Positions 1 to 8,844 are shown, counted from the stretch's first letter. The stretch: DNA of 64,000 nucleotides from Chryseobacterium sp. CH25 (GCF_004119455.1 NZ_NRQT01000005.1:124001-188000), one strand, 5' to 3'. Numbers and translations: made by a program. The notes: generated from the letters alone by a model not told the origin.

Positions 1-48
1 AAGTTATATTACTTTCTGATTAAAAGATATACAGATTAATCCCACAAA

Positions 49-76
49 AAAACCTCCGATAAAAATCGAAGGTTTT
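49..76 (-). terminator. Terminator of the E2 gene
   Basis: A 12-bp stem with one G-T wobble (AAAACCTCCGAT / ATCGAAGGTTTT) around an AAAA loop lies about 55 bases past the stop codon of the minus-strand E2 gene. Read on the minus strand it ends in a T run. Confidence 0.7.
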
Positions 77-131
77 ATATGTATAGTGTGATCAGCGTTA
101 AGGAAATTACTCATTGCTGATTACTCATTAC

Positions 132-1439
132 TTATATTTCTGTGTTCAGATCCCAGTTTTCAAGGTAGTCGTGAACATGCTTAAGCATCATTCCACCTAG
201 AGAACCATCTACCACTCTGTGGTCATAAGAGTGAGACATGAACATTAGGTTTCTGATAGCGATTACATCACCATCAGCAGTTTCAAGAACTGCAGGTTTC
301 TTAACGATAGCTCCGATAGCAAGGATGGCTACCTGTGGCTGAGGAATGATTGGTGTTCCCATAAGGTTTCCAAAGCTTCCTACGTTAGAAATTGTATATG
401 TTGCACCTTGAGTATCTTCTGGTCTTAATTTCTTGTTTCTTGCTCTGTAAGCTAAATCATTGATCGCTTTAGCAAGACCAGAAAGAGATAACTGATCTGC
501 ATTTTTGATTACAGGAACAATAAGGTTTCCGTCTGGTAGAGCTGTAGCCATACCGATGTTGATGTTTTTCTTTTTAATGATATTCTCACCATTTACAGAA
601 ACATTGATCATTGGGAAATCCTGGATTGCTTTTACTACAGCTTTCACAAAAATAGGCATGAAAGTAAGCTTTTCACCTTCACGTTTTTCGAAGGCTGCTT
701 TATTTTTTGCTCTCCATTTTACAACGTTGGTAACGTCTGTTTCAATGAAAGAAGTTACGTGTGGAGCAATTTGTTTTGCTTTTACCATGTTTTCCGCGAT
801 GATCTTTCTCATTCTGTCCATTGGAATGATTTCGTCACCTGCAGCAGCGGTAATGGTTGCAGCTGGCGCTGAAACAGGAGCAGGAGCAGAAACTGTCTGC
901 TGAACCGGAGCAGCCTGTTGAGCTGGTTGGCTTCCTCTGTTAGCAACGTAAGCTAAAATATCTTCTTTAGTAATTCTTCCTTCTAAACCGCTACCTTTAA
1001 TAGATTTAAGTTCAGTTTCAGAAATGTTTTCCTGTTGTGCAATTGATTTTACAAGTGGAGATAAGTAAAGATCTCCTGAGAATTCTGCATTGGATGCAGC
1101 CACAGTTTGTAAAGGCTGCTCAATAGTTTGTAAAGTTTCAGTATCCGGAGTCGTTGCTGGTGTTTCTGTGGTTACTTCCTCAGAAGCAGAACCTTCTCCT
1201 TCAATTTCTAAAATAGCAATGGCCTCACCTACTTTTGCAACTTCATCTTTTTGCTTTAAAATTTTTACGATTTTCCCCGAAACTGGTGTCGGAACGTCTG
1301 AATCTACTTTATCTGTTGCAATTTCTACTACAGAGTCATCCTCTTTTACGTTATCACCTTCATTGAATAACCAAGTGATAATTGTCGCTTCCATAACCCC
1401 TTCTCCCATGGAAGGAAGCAATAATTTGTATTCTGCCAT
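132..1439 (-). CDS. 2-oxoacid dehydrogenase complex E2 (dihydrolipoamide acyltransferase)
   Basis: Core acyltransferase of a 2-oxoacid dehydrogenase complex; it moves an acyl group from lipoamide to CoA in the cytoplasm. An N-terminal lipoyl domain (residues 1-80) carries the lipoylated lysine in ATDKVDS (K44). A linker rich in Ala, Pro and Thr follows, then a peripheral-subunit binding domain near 125-165, a second Ala/Pro/Gln linker, and a C-terminal catalytic domain with the HRVVDG motif (His407, Asp411). The 435-residue length with a single lipoyl domain fits branched-chain or generic E2 proteins better than multi-lipoyl PDH E2. No E1 or E3 gene is adjacent, so the substrate cannot be fixed from context. 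A -7 box precedes the gene and a terminator follows it. Confidence 0.93.
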   Translation of the reverse strand: MAEYKLLLPSMGEGVMEATIITWLFNEGDNVKEDDSVVEIATDKVDSDVPTPVSGKIVKILKQKDEVAKVGEAIAILEIEGEGSASEEVTTETPATTPDTETLQTIEQPLQTVAASNAEFSGDLYLSPLVKSIAQQENISETELKSIKGSGLEGRITKEDILAYVANRGSQPAQQAAPVQQTVSAPAPVSAPAATITAAAGDEIIPMDRMRKIIAENMVKAKQIAPHVTSFIETDVTNVVKWRAKNKAAFEKREGEKLTFMPIFVKAVVKAIQDFPMINVSVNGENIIKKKNINIGMATALPDGNLIVPVIKNADQLSLSGLAKAINDLAYRARNKKLRPEDTQGATYTISNVGSFGNLMGTPIIPQPQVAILAIGAIVKKPAVLETADGDVIAIRNLMFMSHSYDHRVVDGSLGGMMLKHVHDYLENWDLNTEI

Positions 1440-1459
1440 TTTTGATTTTTAGATTTTGA

Positions 1460-1467
1460 CAAATATA
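1460..1467 (-). promoter_or_regulatory. -7 promoter box of the E2 gene
   Basis: The minus strand reads TATATTTG, a match to the Bacteroidota -7 consensus TAnnTTTG, 20 bases before the ATG of the E2 gene. No clear -33 TTG was found. Confidence 0.5.
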
Positions 1468-1501
1468 TAAAAAAATCGGTTTTTTTATGAAATATATAAT
1501 T

Positions 1502-2329
1502 TTACATGAATTCAATGTAGATATTTTCTCCTACATTCAATCCAAACAGGCTTTTAGCTCCGTTTTTCTTGCTGCCTTTATAGATGGTAAGCTCCAATAA
1601 CTGACTGTCATTGAAGATTGCAGCGGACTGTCCGTGAAATTCCGTCTCCCTTTCCCAGTCTGAAACCACCTCCGTATGGCTGGAAAAGATCCTTGAAAGA
1701 CTCAGATTTCTGAACTTTATGGTAAATCCGTTGTATCCTTTGCTGATATTTTCAAAGAAATCCTGATTGATATTTGAGATTATATTTCCGAAATTATCAA
1801 TATAAGTAACTTCACCAATAATCATCCCTTCAGATTCATTATACACTGCTCTCGGGAACATCAACTGCTTTGCGGTATTTATTTTTCTTCCAATCACTTC
1901 AGGAAGACCGCCATTGGCAAGATGCACTGCTGCCGGAACAAAGATATCTGTAGATGTAAAATTGATGATGTCATCAAAACGGTTGTTCAGTGTAATTTCA
2001 TAGATAGCTTCCGGTTTAATATCAAAGAAGATAAGGCTTAAAAGACCGTTATCTGCTGCCAGAAAATAAGAGCCATCTGCTTTATAAAGAATATTCTTTC
2101 TCGATTTATGGTAAAAACTGTCTACAGAAAGGATATGAATACTTCCTTTTGGGAAATATTTATACGCGTTTCTTACAATATAAGACGTTTGTATAAGATT
2201 GAATGCCTGGATATCGTGGGTTATATCAATAATATTAACCTCAGGATTTAGAGACAGAATCTTGCCCTTCACAGCGGCGACTCTGTAATCTAAATTTCCG
2301 AAATCCGAAGTAAGGGTAATAATTGACAT
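1502..2329 (-). CDS. SAM hydrolase / SAM hydroxide adenosyltransferase family (DUF62)
   Basis: Member of the DUF62 family (fluorinase/chlorinase relatives), which in non-halogenating bacteria hydrolyses S-adenosylmethionine to adenosine and methionine. The start IITLTSDFG and the downstream segments AAVKGKIL, DITHDI and IDNFGNIISN are family hallmarks. The reading frame is open up to an ATG at 2356, but the conserved fold begins at MSIITLTSDFG, so the ATG at 2329 is chosen (275 residues). A -7 box TAACTTTG abuts the upstream ATG and would place the transcript start at or inside it, which also favours the internal start. The physiological role of these enzymes in flavobacteria is not settled. 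Confidence 0.85.
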   Translation of the reverse strand: MSIITLTSDFGNLDYRVAAVKGKILSLNPEVNIIDITHDIQAFNLIQTSYIVRNAYKYFPKGSIHILSVDSFYHKSRKNILYKADGSYFLAADNGLLSLIFFDIKPEAIYEITLNNRFDDIINFTSTDIFVPAAVHLANGGLPEVIGRKINTAKQLMFPRAVYNESEGMIIGEVTYIDNFGNIISNINQDFFENISKGYNGFTIKFRNLSLSRIFSSHTEVVSDWERETEFHGQSAAIFNDSQLLELTIYKGSKKNGAKSLFGLNVGENIYIEFM

Positions 2330-2357
2330 GAGCAATTTATAGAATTGTGTAGTCATG

Positions 2358-2365
2358 CAAAGTTA
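2358..2365 (-). promoter_or_regulatory. -7 promoter box of the SAM hydrolase gene
   Basis: The minus strand reads TAACTTTGC immediately before the alternative ATG at 2356. It is a perfect TAnnTTTG match and supports translation from the ATG at 2329. Confidence 0.55.
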
Positions 2366-2461
2366 TTTAAAATAAAAGGAAAGCCCGAAAGATTGTTGAA
2401 AAGAATTTGATATAAATTGAAAAAAAGCTTTAATTTTAAAATCTAAAAATAAAAATACTGC

Positions 2462-3421
2462 ATGTTTGAATTGACCTATGATCTGGAAGATATCGACGCG
2501 AAAATCTTCTATGGAGTTAATAACCAATATTTCAACTTAATAAAATCAAGCTTTCCGACCATTAAAATTACCGGAAGAGACCATTATATTTTTGCAATGG
2601 GAAATCAGGAAGCTTTAGACATACTGAAGCAAAAACTGGATGATATTGTAAAATTTATCTCAAAAAACAACTCAATTGGGCTGAAAGACGTTGAAAATAT
2701 TCTAAATATTAAAGACGAAAATGAAAAACAACTGATTTTTGACCAGGATATCATCGTAAAAGGGGTAAACGGAAAAGTAATTAAGGCTAAGACGACCAAT
2801 CTTAAAAAACTGGTAAAAGAAACCGAGAAAAAAGATATGGTTTTTGCTATTGGTCCTGCTGGTACCGGGAAAACTTACACCAGTGTGGCATTGGCAGCAA
2901 GAGCTTTGAAAGATAAGGAAGTGAAAAGAATTATTCTGACAAGACCCGCTGTGGAAGCAGGGGAGAGCCTTGGATTCCTTCCGGGAGACCTTAAAGAAAA
3001 GCTGGATCCCTATTTACAGCCTTTATACGATGCACTTCGTGATATGATTCCTCACGAAAAGTTGGAAGGCTTTATAGAGAAGAAAGTTATTGAGGTGGCA
3101 CCATTAGCATTCATGAGAGGACGTACTCTTGATGATGCTTTTGTAATTCTGGATGAAGCACAGAATACTACTCATGCCCAAATGAAAATGTTCCTGACGA
3201 GAATGGGGATGAATGCAAAGTTCATCATTACGGGGGACCCAAGCCAGATTGACCTTCCGAAAAACCAACAATCAGGATTGAAAGAAGCAATGAGAATTTT
3301 GAATGGAGTGAAAGAGATAGGTTTTGTATATCTTACAGAGGAGGATGTTGTAAGGCACCCTGTCGTAAGAAAAATTATCTTAGCTTATAATGATGAAGAA
3401 AAAAGACTGAGAAATGACTAA
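2462..3421 (+). CDS. phoH: PhoH family ATPase
   Basis: Cytoplasmic P-loop ATPase of the PhoH/YbeZ family, thought to act in RNA metabolism or ribosome maturation. The C-terminal ATPase domain carries Walker A GPAGTGKT (131-138) and Walker B FVILDEAQNT (around 227-236), followed by the ITGDPSQIDLP motif. The 120-residue N-terminal part matches the usual accessory domain of the family. At 319 residues it is normal length. The gene is transcribed alone, divergently from the SAM hydrolase gene, and is followed by the outer-membrane protein array, which has its own promoter. The start ATG at 2462 is the first in frame. Confidence 0.93.
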   Translation: MFELTYDLEDIDAKIFYGVNNQYFNLIKSSFPTIKITGRDHYIFAMGNQEALDILKQKLDDIVKFISKNNSIGLKDVENILNIKDENEKQLIFDQDIIVKGVNGKVIKAKTTNLKKLVKETEKKDMVFAIGPAGTGKTYTSVALAARALKDKEVKRIILTRPAVEAGESLGFLPGDLKEKLDPYLQPLYDALRDMIPHEKLEGFIEKKVIEVAPLAFMRGRTLDDAFVILDEAQNTTHAQMKMFLTRMGMNAKFIITGDPSQIDLPKNQQSGLKEAMRILNGVKEIGFVYLTEEDVVRHPVVRKIILAYNDEEKRLRND

Positions 3422-3478
3422 ACCTGTATAAGTAAAAGTTCCGTTAACCTTTTGTTAACCTTAATTTTTTTCTTAAAA

Positions 3479-3509
3479 TTTGTTAATCTGAAAAAAATAA
3501 TTAGTTTTG
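3479..3509 (+). promoter_or_regulatory. Promoter of the first outer-membrane protein gene
   Basis: TTTG at 3479-3482 and TAGTTTTG at 3502-3509, separated by 19 bases, match the Bacteroidota -33/-7 promoter. The leader to the ATG at 3537 is short. Confidence 0.65.
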
Positions 3510-3536
3510 CAAACCTTAATTGAAAACTAATTAACA

Positions 3537-4202
3537 ATGAAAAAACTTTTACTTATTGCAGCGGTAGCTGTGTTGGGAATTAATGCAAACGCACAGTCTT
3601 TAAAATTTGGTCCTAAAGCAGGATATTCTTATTCTACTCTAAAATTAAAAGCTGATGGTCACTCTGAAACTTCAGATCCTGTACATACATTCTATGTAGG
3701 AGGAATTGTAGAATATAAGTTGAATGATAATTTTGGTATCCAGGGGGAACTTTTATACTCTCCACTAGGAGGGAAAGTAAAAGTAGCTGAAGCAGATCCA
3801 AACGATCCGGCTACGTTTGTAAACTTTAAATCAAAGCAAACTTTTCATACCCTATTAATTCCTGTTTCCGCTAAATACTTTATTACTGAAGGATTATCTG
3901 TTTCTGCAGGAGCTAGTTTTGGGGTAATTCTTTCTGCTAAATCAAAATATACTGCTGATTTCGGAATTGGTCTTCCGGGGCTTGAAATTAATGCTGATCA
4001 GGAAGTTGATATTAAAGATCAGACAAGTACTTTAAATATTGCTCCTTTCCTTGGTGCTGAGTATGCTTTAGAAAACGGATTATTCTTTGATGCAAGATAT
4101 AACCTTGGAGTTTCTAATCTGGCAAAACACCCTGAAGGTAATGCAAAAACAACTAACAGCTTCATCCAGGTAGGTGTAGGTTTCAAATTCGGAGGAAACT
4201 AA
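3537..4202 (+). CDS. Outer-membrane beta-barrel protein (porin-like), array member 1
   Basis: Secreted 221-residue protein with a signal peptide (residues 1-19, ending ANAQ) and a body of alternating beta strands typical of small OmpW/OmpX-like porin-family barrels in Bacteroidota. It starts SLKFGPKAGYSYSTL and ends in an aromatic-poor strand IQVGVGFKFGG. It is closely related in layout to array member 4 (6039-6692): both have the FG-KAGY opening, a VEYKL/VEHKF strand, an IPVSAKY strand and FDARYNLG/VDARYSFG near the end. No enzymatic motif is visible; a structural or transport role in the outer membrane is inferred. It has its own promoter and terminator, so it is monocistronic. Confidence 0.85.
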   Translation: MKKLLLIAAVAVLGINANAQSLKFGPKAGYSYSTLKLKADGHSETSDPVHTFYVGGIVEYKLNDNFGIQGELLYSPLGGKVKVAEADPNDPATFVNFKSKQTFHTLLIPVSAKYFITEGLSVSAGASFGVILSAKSKYTADFGIGLPGLEINADQEVDIKDQTSTLNIAPFLGAEYALENGLFFDARYNLGVSNLAKHPEGNAKTTNSFIQVGVGFKFGGN

Positions 4203-4234
4203 TCTTAAAGATTTAATACCTAGAATTAAAATAT

Positions 4235-4262
4235 AAACAGGACATATTTGTCCTGTTTTTTT
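4235..4262 (+). terminator. Terminator after array member 1
   Basis: Perfect 10-bp stem AAACAGGACA / TGTCCTGTTT with a TATT loop, followed by a T run. Confidence 0.85.
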
Positions 4263-4316
4263 GTTTTTAAAGAATGGGAATCCTATAAATTATACTCCTG
4301 TGATGAAAATAATTAG

Positions 4317-4324
4317 TATTTTTG
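4317..4324 (+). promoter_or_regulatory. -7 promoter box of array member 2
   Basis: TATTTTTG, matching TAnnTTTG, 24 bases before the ATG at 4349. Confidence 0.6.
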
Positions 4325-4348
4325 GAGCGTAAAATTTAAAATTAGAAA

Positions 4349-4846
4349 ATGAAAAAGCTATTATTAGTAGGTGCTTTTGCACTTTTAGGAGGAGCTGCTC
4401 AGGCACAGGAAGGTTTAAAATTAGGTGGGCACATTGGTGTTCCTGTATCTGATGCAAGCAATGTATCTTCATTTACACTGGGAGTTGATGGAGCTTATAT
4501 GTGGAATATTGCTAAAGGTTTTGACCTTGGGGTAGCAACAGGATATTCTCACTTCTTCGGAAAAGATCACTTTGATGATTTCGGATTTATTCCTGTAGCC
4601 GTTTCCGGTAAATATAAATTTAAAGGAGCTCCAATCTTTGTAGGATTAGACCTTGGATATGGTATTTCTACTAAAGACGGTGTTGATGGTGGTTTCTATG
4701 CACAGCCTAAATTTGGATACCAAATGTCTAAAGGAGAATTATACATAGGATACCAGTCTATAAGCAATAGACGTGATCACGGTTGGTACAGAGAAGACTG
4801 GAACGTAGGTGCTGTTAACTTAGGGTACAACTTCTTCATTAAGTAA
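4349..4846 (+). CDS. Small outer-membrane beta-barrel protein, array member 2
   Basis: 165-residue protein with a signal peptide (residues 1-19, GGAAQAQE) followed by beta-strand repeats rich in Gly and aromatic residues (GVDGAYMWNI, GVATGYSHFFG, GLDLGYGIST) and a terminal strand VNLGYNFFIK ending in Lys. It is shorter than the other four array members and could form an eight-stranded barrel. Its signal peptide resembles those of its neighbours but the mature part is divergent. Flanked by its own -7 box and terminator. Function is unknown beyond outer-membrane location. Confidence 0.8.
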   Translation: MKKLLLVGAFALLGGAAQAQEGLKLGGHIGVPVSDASNVSSFTLGVDGAYMWNIAKGFDLGVATGYSHFFGKDHFDDFGFIPVAVSGKYKFKGAPIFVGLDLGYGISTKDGVDGGFYAQPKFGYQMSKGELYIGYQSISNRRDHGWYREDWNVGAVNLGYNFFIK

Positions 4847-4869
4847 GAATATATTGAAATAATATAGGG

Positions 4870-4897
4870 AACTCTGGTCATTGACCAGAGTTTTTTA
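4870..4897 (+). terminator. Terminator after array member 2
   Basis: Stem AACTCTGGTCA / TGACCAGAGTT with a tiny loop, followed by TTTTTT. Confidence 0.85.
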
Positions 4898-5262
4898 TTG
4901 AATCCTACTGAAGAGATTGTATGTTTTTTTAGCAATTTGGCTCTATAGCATTACCTTATAAAGGTAAAATCACTCTTAAATTATAAACATTTGTTTAATT
5001 TTAACGTGTTAATTCCTTAAAAATTAACATTTTAAAAAGATAGTTTTGTCTGTGTTTTGCCAAATTATAATGATTTTGTTAAAACTTACAAATTCTAAAA
5101 AGTAAACATATTGGGCTCTGGTTAAGGAATTGTGATTTTTTATTCATAATATTGTGAAAAAACTAAAAGACTCTCTTTAATATGATTTATTTCTGTAATG
5201 TCTTAAATTTTAACAATGATATTAATCACATTAACAAATTTTAATATTAGTGGGGACCACTG
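4898..5262. other. AT-rich intergenic stretch without a recognisable gene
   Basis: About 365 bases of very AT-rich sequence between a terminator and the next promoter. Both strands were scanned; no ORF with a ribosome-binding context, no tRNA and no clear repeat was seen. It may hold regulatory sites for array member 3. Confidence 0.5.
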
Positions 5263-5270
5263 TAAATTTG
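5263..5270 (+). promoter_or_regulatory. -7 promoter box of array member 3
   Basis: TAAATTTG, matching TAnnTTTG, 28 bases before the ATG at 5299. Confidence 0.6.
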
Positions 5271-5298
5271 CCCTCAGAAAGTATTAAAAATTTTTAAA

Positions 5299-5955
5299 AT
5301 GAAAAAAGTATTATTAGCGGGTGCTGTTGCACTTTTTGGTTTATCAAACGCTCAGATTGCTAAAGGAACTACATATTTATCAGGACAAGTTAGCTATTCT
5401 CAAACAGAAGATAACAACGATAACAGTAAAGTAGAAAGTATTAAAGTTCTTCCAACTGTAGGTTATTTCGTAAATACTAACTTAGCAGTAGGTTTAGGTT
5501 TAGGGTACAAAAACGGTAAAAATACAACAACTACTACTAGCCCAAGCGGAGCAACTGTAACTGAAATTGAAAAATCTAAGCCAGCATTTGTTGTAGCTCC
5601 TTTCGTAAGAAAGTACTGGACTTTAGCTGATAAATTATACATCTTCGGTCAATTAGAAGTTCCTATGGAATTTGGTCAAAATAAAGTAGAAGGTACTGCT
5701 ACAACTACAACAGGAGGAACTACAACTGTTACTTCTGCTTCTACTAAAAATAACTACACTTCAATCGGTGTTAACGTTAAGCCAGGTTTAGATTATTTCT
5801 TAAACAAAAACTGGACTATCGAAGCTACTATCGGTGAATTCGGATACAACACTTCAAAAGAAAATGTTGACGGAGCTAAGAGAGTTAACGATTATAACTT
5901 CGGTTTAAACCTGAAGGCTGTAACTTTCGGAGTTAAGTATGTATTTGCAAAATAA
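5299..5955 (+). CDS. Outer-membrane beta-barrel protein, array member 3
   Basis: 218-residue protein. The signal peptide (residues 1-18, LFGLSNAQ) is nearly identical to that of array member 5. The mature part has beta strands such as VLPTVGYFVNTNLAVGLGLGY, FVVAPFVRKYW and a final strand AVTFGVKYVFAK. A Thr/Ser-rich segment (residues 135-152, TATTTTGGTTTVTSAS) looks like an extended surface loop. It pairs with member 5 by sequence (GYFV-LAVG-LGY) rather than with members 1 and 4. Monocistronic, with promoter and terminator. Family-level call only. Confidence 0.85.
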   Translation: MKKVLLAGAVALFGLSNAQIAKGTTYLSGQVSYSQTEDNNDNSKVESIKVLPTVGYFVNTNLAVGLGLGYKNGKNTTTTTSPSGATVTEIEKSKPAFVVAPFVRKYWTLADKLYIFGQLEVPMEFGQNKVEGTATTTTGGTTTVTSASTKNNYTSIGVNVKPGLDYFLNKNWTIEATIGEFGYNTSKENVDGAKRVNDYNFGLNLKAVTFGVKYVFAK

Positions 5956-5975
5956 TAAACAAAGCATATAGCAAT

Positions 5976-6005
5976 AAAGCCCTAAGTATATCTTGGGGCT
6001 TTTTG
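5976..6005 (+). terminator. Terminator after array member 3
   Basis: Stem AAAGCCCTAAG / CTTGGGGCTTT, loop TATAT, followed by TTTT. Confidence 0.8.
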
Positions 6006-6038
6006 TTATCAAAATAAACATATTTTTAAATTAATAAC

Positions 6039-6692
6039 ATGAAAAGAATCTTATTAGCATCTGCAATTGCTTTATTTGCAGGGCTAAATGCACAAACAAA
6101 ATTTGGTGTAAAAGCTGGGTATGCATTATCAACGTTTAACTTAGGTGAGAATGATGTTCAGTTTAATGGAGTAGGGGCAAGTATGAAATCAAAGTCAGGA
6201 TTTTATGTAGGTGCTTTGGTTGAACATAAATTCAACAATAAATTTGCGATTCAGGGAGAAGTAGAATATGCAAATTTAGGAGGGAAAGCAGAGGCTACTT
6301 TACCGTACGGGACTAAAGTAACTGAGAATATTACTCTTAATAGAATTATAATTCCTGTTTCTGCAAAATATTATGTAACTCCTGAATTAGGTGTTTATGC
6401 AGGTCCTTATATGACTATCAGAACAAATAAAAGTGCTGACATAAGTGTATCAGGTTCTACAGCAGATCCAAATGCAATCAAAGAGGGTGAAAACATTGTA
6501 GTAAAGGAATTTTCTAGCCGTATGAAGCAGACTGATTTTGGATTGTTTTTAGGTGCTGATTACAACGTTTACAAAGGTCTATTCGTAGATGCGCGTTATA
6601 GTTTTGGTTTAACCAATATGGTTAAAACCCCTATTGATAACGAGAATGTAAAAATGAATTTTTTGCAGATTGGTGTAGGATATAAATTTTAA
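6039..6692 (+). CDS. Outer-membrane beta-barrel protein (porin-like), array member 4
   Basis: 217-residue homologue of array member 1. It has a signal peptide (residues 1-18, GLNAQ), then KFGVKAGYALSTFNLG, YVGALVEHKFNNKFAIQGEVEYANLGGKA split over two strands, IPVSAKYYVTPELGVYAGPY, and the closing strand LQIGVGYKF ending in Phe, as expected for an outer-membrane barrel. It is separated by only 17 bases from array member 5 with no terminator between, so the two are probably cotranscribed. Function is unknown beyond outer-membrane location. Confidence 0.85.
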   Translation: MKRILLASAIALFAGLNAQTKFGVKAGYALSTFNLGENDVQFNGVGASMKSKSGFYVGALVEHKFNNKFAIQGEVEYANLGGKAEATLPYGTKVTENITLNRIIIPVSAKYYVTPELGVYAGPYMTIRTNKSADISVSGSTADPNAIKEGENIVVKEFSSRMKQTDFGLFLGADYNVYKGLFVDARYSFGLTNMVKTPIDNENVKMNFLQIGVGYKF

Positions 6693-6709
6693 TAACTAAA
6701 TTAATAATC

Positions 6710-7369
6710 ATGAAAAAACTATTATTAGCAGGTGCAGTAGCACTTTTCGGGTTTTCTAATGCCCAAATGACTAAAGGGGACTGGGTAATCAGTGGAAACA
6801 CAGGAATGGGTTTTAATAACACTACAACTACGGTAAAAATAGGCGGTAAGTCTACTGACGGTCCAAAAGTAAACACATTTTCAATTACTCCTTCTGTAGG
6901 GTACTTCGTAATTGACAAGTTAGCGGTTGGTATTGACTTAGGATATTTGAACACTACGACTAAATATCAAGGTCTTAAATCTACAAATTCTACGTTTTCT
7001 GTAATGCCTACAGCTACTTATTATTTTACGAATTCCAGCAAGTTTGTGCCATTCTTAGGAGCGGGGATTGGATATTCATCCAATAAGACAAAGTATTCTT
7101 TTTATAAGGATGTTAATAATGAAGGACTTGATCCTTTATTAATGCAGGATACAGAGGTTACTACAGATGGGTTAGCATGGAAAGTAAAAGGAGGGGTAAC
7201 TTATATGGCAACTCCGTCTTTAGGGCTTAATTTAGGGATTTCTTATGACCAGTTTTCAAATAAAGAAACGGTCATGAATACTGATGTTAAGACAAATATT
7301 AAGACTTTCGGAGTTAACGTTGGTTTCTCTTATTTCATCAAAGGAAAAGCTCAGAAGTCTGATAAATAA
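6710..7369 (+). CDS. Outer-membrane beta-barrel protein, array member 5
   Basis: 219-residue protein whose signal peptide (AGAVALFGFSNAQ) matches array member 3 almost exactly, followed by ITPSVGYFVIDKLAVGIDLGY, VMPTATYYFTNSSKFVPFLGAGIGYSS in two strands, and a late strand FGVNVGFSYFIKG. The tail GKAQKSDK runs past the last strand, which is unusual for barrels that normally end in an aromatic residue. It is the last gene of the array and shares a bidirectional terminator with ffh. Confidence 0.85.
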   Translation: MKKLLLAGAVALFGFSNAQMTKGDWVISGNTGMGFNNTTTTVKIGGKSTDGPKVNTFSITPSVGYFVIDKLAVGIDLGYLNTTTKYQGLKSTNSTFSVMPTATYYFTNSSKFVPFLGAGIGYSSNKTKYSFYKDVNNEGLDPLLMQDTEVTTDGLAWKVKGGVTYMATPSLGLNLGISYDQFSNKETVMNTDVKTNIKTFGVNVGFSYFIKGKAQKSDK

Positions 7370-7397
7370 TCAGGTAATTTAAAGCTAAAAGAACAAA

Positions 7398-7426
7398 AAA
7401 TCCGACTCAGTTTTGAGTCGGATTTT
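7398..7426. terminator. Bidirectional terminator between the OMP array and ffh
   Basis: Perfect 12-bp stem AAATCCGACTCA / TGAGTCGGATTT with a GTTT loop. T runs on both strands serve the converging genes. Confidence 0.85.
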
Positions 7427-7451
7427 ATATTTTGATTAGATGGTTTCTGGA

Positions 7452-8813
7452 TTATTTTCCAAACATTCCACCCATTCCTGGCATATTCGGCATTTTGCTC
7501 ATCATCTGCATCATCTGCTTTCCTTGAGGTCCCTGCATCATCTTCATCATTTTACCCATCTGATCAAATTGCTTCATCAATTGGTTTACATCTTCAATCT
7601 TTCTTCCTGCACCTCTTGCAATTCTATTCTTTCTCTGAGTGTTGATGATAGAAGGTTTTCTTCTTTCTTCCGGCGTCATAGAGTAAATAATAGCTTCAAT
7701 ATGCTTGAATGCGTCATCACTGATCTCTACATCTTTGATGGCTTTTCCAACCCCAGGAATCATTCCCATAAGGTCTTTCATGTTACCCATCTTTTTGATC
7801 TGGTTGATCTGCTTTAAGAAGTCATCAAAACCAAACTCATTTTTAGCGATTTTTTTGTGAAGTTTCTTAGCTTCCTCTTCGTCAAACTGCTCCTGAGCTC
7901 TTTCTACTAAGGAAACAACGTCTCCCATCCCTAAGATTCTGTCTGCCATCCTTTCCGGGTAGAAAAGATCTAAAGCTTCCATTTTCTCACCTGTAGAGAT
8001 GAATTTGATTGGTTTTTCAACCACAGAACGAATTGTTAAAGCAGCTCCACCTCTTGTATCACCATCTAACTTGGTTAAAACAACCCCGTCAAAGTTTAAG
8101 GCATCGTTGAAGGCTTTAGCCGTATTTACAGCATCCTGACCTGTCATGGAATCTACTACGAAAAGAGTTTCCTGAGGCTTGATGAAATAATGTACGGATT
8201 TAATCTCGTTCATCATTTGCTCGTCAATCGCCAAACGACCTGCTGTATCCACGATTACTACATCATGATTGTTAGCCTTTGCAAAATTAATTGCGTTTTC
8301 AGCAATAGTAGAAGGGTTTGTAGCTCCTTCTTCAGTATAAACAGGAACATTAATCTGTCCTCCTAGTACTTTCAGCTGATCAATTGCAGCCGGACGGTAA
8401 ACGTCACATGCTACCAATAAAGGTTTTTTATTTCTTTTTGTCTGTAAATAATGAGCAAGTTTTCCGGAGAAAGTAGTCTTACCAGAACCCTGAAGACCTG
8501 CAATAAGAATTACAGACGGCTTTCCGGAAAGGTTAATTCCTTCCTGAGAACCTCCCATTAGGTCTACCAATTCATCATGAACGATTTTTGTCATCAACTG
8601 TCCCGGAGTAAGGGAAGTAAGAACGTTTTCGCCTAATGCTTTATCCTGAACTCTTTTAGTAAGATCTTTTGCAACTTTATAGTTAACGTCAGCATCTACC
8701 AATGCTCTACGGATTTCCTTTACGGTTTCCGCTACATTGATTTCTGTAATTTTTCCACGTCCGGAAATATTATGTAATGCCTTGTCTAATTTATCCTGTA
8801 AACTATTAAACAT
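7452..8813 (-). CDS. ffh: Signal recognition particle protein Ffh
   Basis: GTPase subunit of the bacterial signal recognition particle; binds signal sequences of nascent membrane proteins and 4.5S RNA and docks with FtsY. N domain residues 1-95; G domain with G1 GLQGSGKTT (106-114), DTAGR and TKLDGD. The M domain contains the RNA-binding segment ARGAGRKIEDVN and a methionine-rich C-terminus (KMMKMMQGPQGKQMMQMM). The 453-residue length is normal. It is monocistronic on the minus strand, with a -7 box upstream. The matching RNA gene ffs is in the same window at 60.8 kb. Confidence 0.97.
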   Translation of the reverse strand: MFNSLQDKLDKALHNISGRGKITEINVAETVKEIRRALVDADVNYKVAKDLTKRVQDKALGENVLTSLTPGQLMTKIVHDELVDLMGGSQEGINLSGKPSVILIAGLQGSGKTTFSGKLAHYLQTKRNKKPLLVACDVYRPAAIDQLKVLGGQINVPVYTEEGATNPSTIAENAINFAKANNHDVVIVDTAGRLAIDEQMMNEIKSVHYFIKPQETLFVVDSMTGQDAVNTAKAFNDALNFDGVVLTKLDGDTRGGAALTIRSVVEKPIKFISTGEKMEALDLFYPERMADRILGMGDVVSLVERAQEQFDEEEAKKLHKKIAKNEFGFDDFLKQINQIKKMGNMKDLMGMIPGVGKAIKDVEISDDAFKHIEAIIYSMTPEERRKPSIINTQRKNRIARGAGRKIEDVNQLMKQFDQMGKMMKMMQGPQGKQMMQMMSKMPNMPGMGGMFGK

Positions 8814-8836
8814 ATTTATTGTAAATTATAGGTTTG

Positions 8837-8844
8837 CAAAAATA
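8837..8844 (-). promoter_or_regulatory. -7 promoter box of ffh
   Basis: The minus strand reads TATTTTTG (TAnnTTTG), 23 bases before the ffh ATG. Confidence 0.6.
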
